From assembly GCA_005281725.1 (NCBI GenBank), contig SSBO01000001.1, positions 12,133,475-12,197,474 on the forward strand: a stretch of 64,000 bases of DNA. Reading direction: 5' to 3'. Shown piece by piece: positions 62,419-64,000 of the stretch (its first letter is position 1; each line of letters begins with the position of its first letter). Position numbers and translations under genes: made by a program. The DNA comes from Wuchereria bancrofti (taxonomy: Eukaryota; Nematoda; Chromadorea; Rhabditida; Onchocercidae). The notes below the pieces were generated by a model, which saw nothing but the letters and a program-made list of their open reading frames with translations, was not told the DNA's origin and did not search any database.

Positions 62419-62819
62419 TTTGAGAATGCCCTTATACTAAATCGATCCACTTTTTATCTTACGATGACCAGTTTTTCTGCTGATTTTATGCTTCAAAAGC
62501 TGTTAAGATGAAGTGACAGTAACACATAGAGCTGTAACGTTACTGATCTACGTGAACAGGGTGGATTTGAAAGTCATAACTTTAATATTTTCCGTCTATT
62601 GTCGACTGTGATAAATTCTTATTTATTGTTAAATGTAATGAATGTAATTTATTGTTGATTTTTAATTTATTGTTTAATTTATGTCAATTTAATTTATTGT
62701 TGAATTCCCCGAAATTGCAAGATGAACTATCATTATTTTTTTGAATAGAAACTAAAAAAAAACATAGCACAGATAACTTGCTGCATCACATAACGGCTAT
62801 CGAAGCTTTTCTGAATTAA
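62419..62819. other. shared 3' intergenic region of two convergent genes
   Basis: 401 bases between the stop codons of the THADA-like gene (+) and IFT139 (-). It contains a short TTTATTGTT-type repeat (62620-62705) supplying minus-strand AATAAA hexamers. I see no plus-strand AATAAA here. Confidence 0.5.
62622..62698 (-). terminator. cluster of minus-strand AATAAA hexamers for IFT139
   Basis: A short imperfect repeat containing TTTATTGTT (plus strand) gives several AATAAA hexamers on the minus strand between 62622 and 62698, roughly 120-200 bases after the IFT139 stop. The region is shared with the 3' side of the convergent THADA-like gene. Confidence 0.4.
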
Positions 62820-64000
62820 TCATGTACGTATGTTCGCTCTTGCTTTGTCCATAATTTCACGTTTGATTCGCGGATAATTTGGATAAAGTTCCAGTACGCG
62901 ATGGCATATTTCGATGCATTCGAACAGCTTTCGACATTTCAAATAATTATAAGCAAGTTTGTAACCTGTATTTATTTTTGCATTTCTAATTAGACAAAAC
63001 TGATGAGTAATTCATAAATTATTATGAATATGTCACAACTTAACTCCCATAAGTGCTTTTCTTTTAATTTAATTATTCATTACTTATCAAAAAATCTTAC
63101 CGATAGTTGGATTCTTGCATTTGCTTAGACGCCAAGCCACTTCATAATTTGCGGCTGCTTCATCCCATTTCTGCTCTCTTTCACAAATATAGCCTTTGTA
63201 TTCAAGTGCTTTAATTGAGCTCTGAAAACTTCATTATTTTATAGTTTCATTTTTTAGTTTCGGGATTTAGCATTTTCTACTCCTACTCAAATAGCATTTC
63301 AAATATTGGATATCTTCTTTACAAATGCTAATCGCTTCGCATTTAGCAATGATTATCGATGGTAAAAAATTATTTGTTTTTGTTTTTGTGAATCAATTCT
63401 TATATTTCAATTTTCAAAAATCAAATCACCGCATTATGCTGTAAAACAGTTCGCAATATATCGGAAGCTTGATCATGTTTGCCTTGATTGATGTAGAGAT
63501 CGGCTAATAATAACCAACCTATATAACTACTAGAAATTATTTCAATTTTAAAATGATCACTTAATGATGCAATGATTGATTAAGAAGAAAAAAGAAATTA
63601 GACTGTTGGACAATTTGTTCTCTTAATTTTGCTAGCTAAATACCAAATTTTGCAAAATTAATAATTCGTTGGTTCATTATTTATGTGATTTCCAACAATT
63701 CCTTGATTCGCTATAAGCAGATACAAAAATGTCCCCAATGTAATATAACTCGTACTATGTCATATTGAAATTTAAAGTTAAATAAATTTGCCAAACGCTT
63801 TTTATTAGACGATATAACTAATCAAGGCTTCATCCTCAAATTTCAATTTAAAGAAAGGTTAATGAAACTGTGAAAGAAGGTACATTTCTCCAAGTTATCA
63901 GCATCCTCTAATGTCCATGTATGGCCAAGTACACGTTTTAACTGAGCTTTTGCTTTTGGTATTTGTTTTAGCATTACATAAGCTCGAGCTGAGCCAAGAA
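62820..64000 (-). CDS. ift-139: intraflagellar transport protein IFT139 / TTC21, C-terminal part
   Basis: Four minus-strand exons are visible: 64000-63884 (partial), 63518-63430, 63221-63101 and 62965-62820, with TGA at 62822-62820. They encode the last 156 residues, all tetratricopeptide repeats. Segments are LGSARAYVMLKQIPKAKAQL, EKCWLLLADLYINQGKHDQA, ALEYKGYICEREQKWDEAAA, NYEVAWRLSKCKNPTIGYKL and the end HRVLELYPNYPRIKREIMDK followed by ARANIRT. The end of TTC21A/B proteins has exactly this pattern (AWLLLADIY, A.EYMG.I.E.EQ, NPAIG.KLAFNYL, PKIR.EILDKAR). IFT139 is a subunit of IFT-A, which drives retrograde transport in cilia; in nematodes that means ciliated sensory neurons. Junction phases agree throughout. 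The N-terminal bulk lies beyond 64000. Confidence 0.92.

Overview
This is eukaryotic nuclear DNA, most likely from a nematode and plausibly a filarial or other spirurid worm. The evidence is very high A+T with long T and A homopolymers, introns bounded by GT...(T)nCAG, AG acceptors placed a few bases before start codons (as used for spliced-leader addition), and protein families whose best recognisable relatives are animal. The species call is inference. I found no rRNA, tRNA, CRISPR array, bacterial operon or autonomous transposon.

Four protein-coding genes can be assembled exon by exon. (1) About 1-47544, + strand: a very large multi-exon gene for a PH + RhoGAP protein of the ARHGAP21/23 (C. 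elegans PAC-1) type. Its 5' end lies outside the window. I traced 28 exons (at least 1,777 residues), with three giant introns of 9.9, 7.4 and 8.3 kb. (2) 49886-51673, + strand: a small secreted protein with two EGF-like domains (5 exons, 139 residues). (3) 52894-62418, + strand: about 19 exons encoding an alpha-helical protein that I assign to the THADA/Trm732 (DUF2428) family, a partner of the tRNA 2'-O-methyltransferase Trm7/FTSJ1. (4) 62820-64000, - strand: the C-terminal four exons of IFT139/TTC21, a subunit of intraflagellar transport complex A. It meets gene 3 tail to tail.

The left 52 kb is extremely A+T rich and repeat laden: a 42-bp minisatellite, trinucleotide arrays, GA/CT arrays, a short inverted-repeat element and T-run/G-run tracts. 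The right 12 kb has a more balanced composition and short introns. The four genes share no obvious pathway: cell-contact Rho/Cdc42 regulation, a secreted EGF protein, tRNA modification and ciliary transport.

The most interesting region is the 7.4-kb intron 8 of the RhoGAP gene. It holds a phase-compatible alternative terminal exon with a nearby AATAAA (21383-21452). About 4 kb further on lies a phase-compatible alternative first exon with its own ATG and a leader-type acceptor (25422-25501). If both are used, the locus could make two separate proteins: a Ser/Asn-rich N-terminal protein and a PH-RhoGAP protein. The same intron has two more coding-like islands, one encoding a signal-peptide-like sequence. 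These are sequence-level predictions without transcript support.
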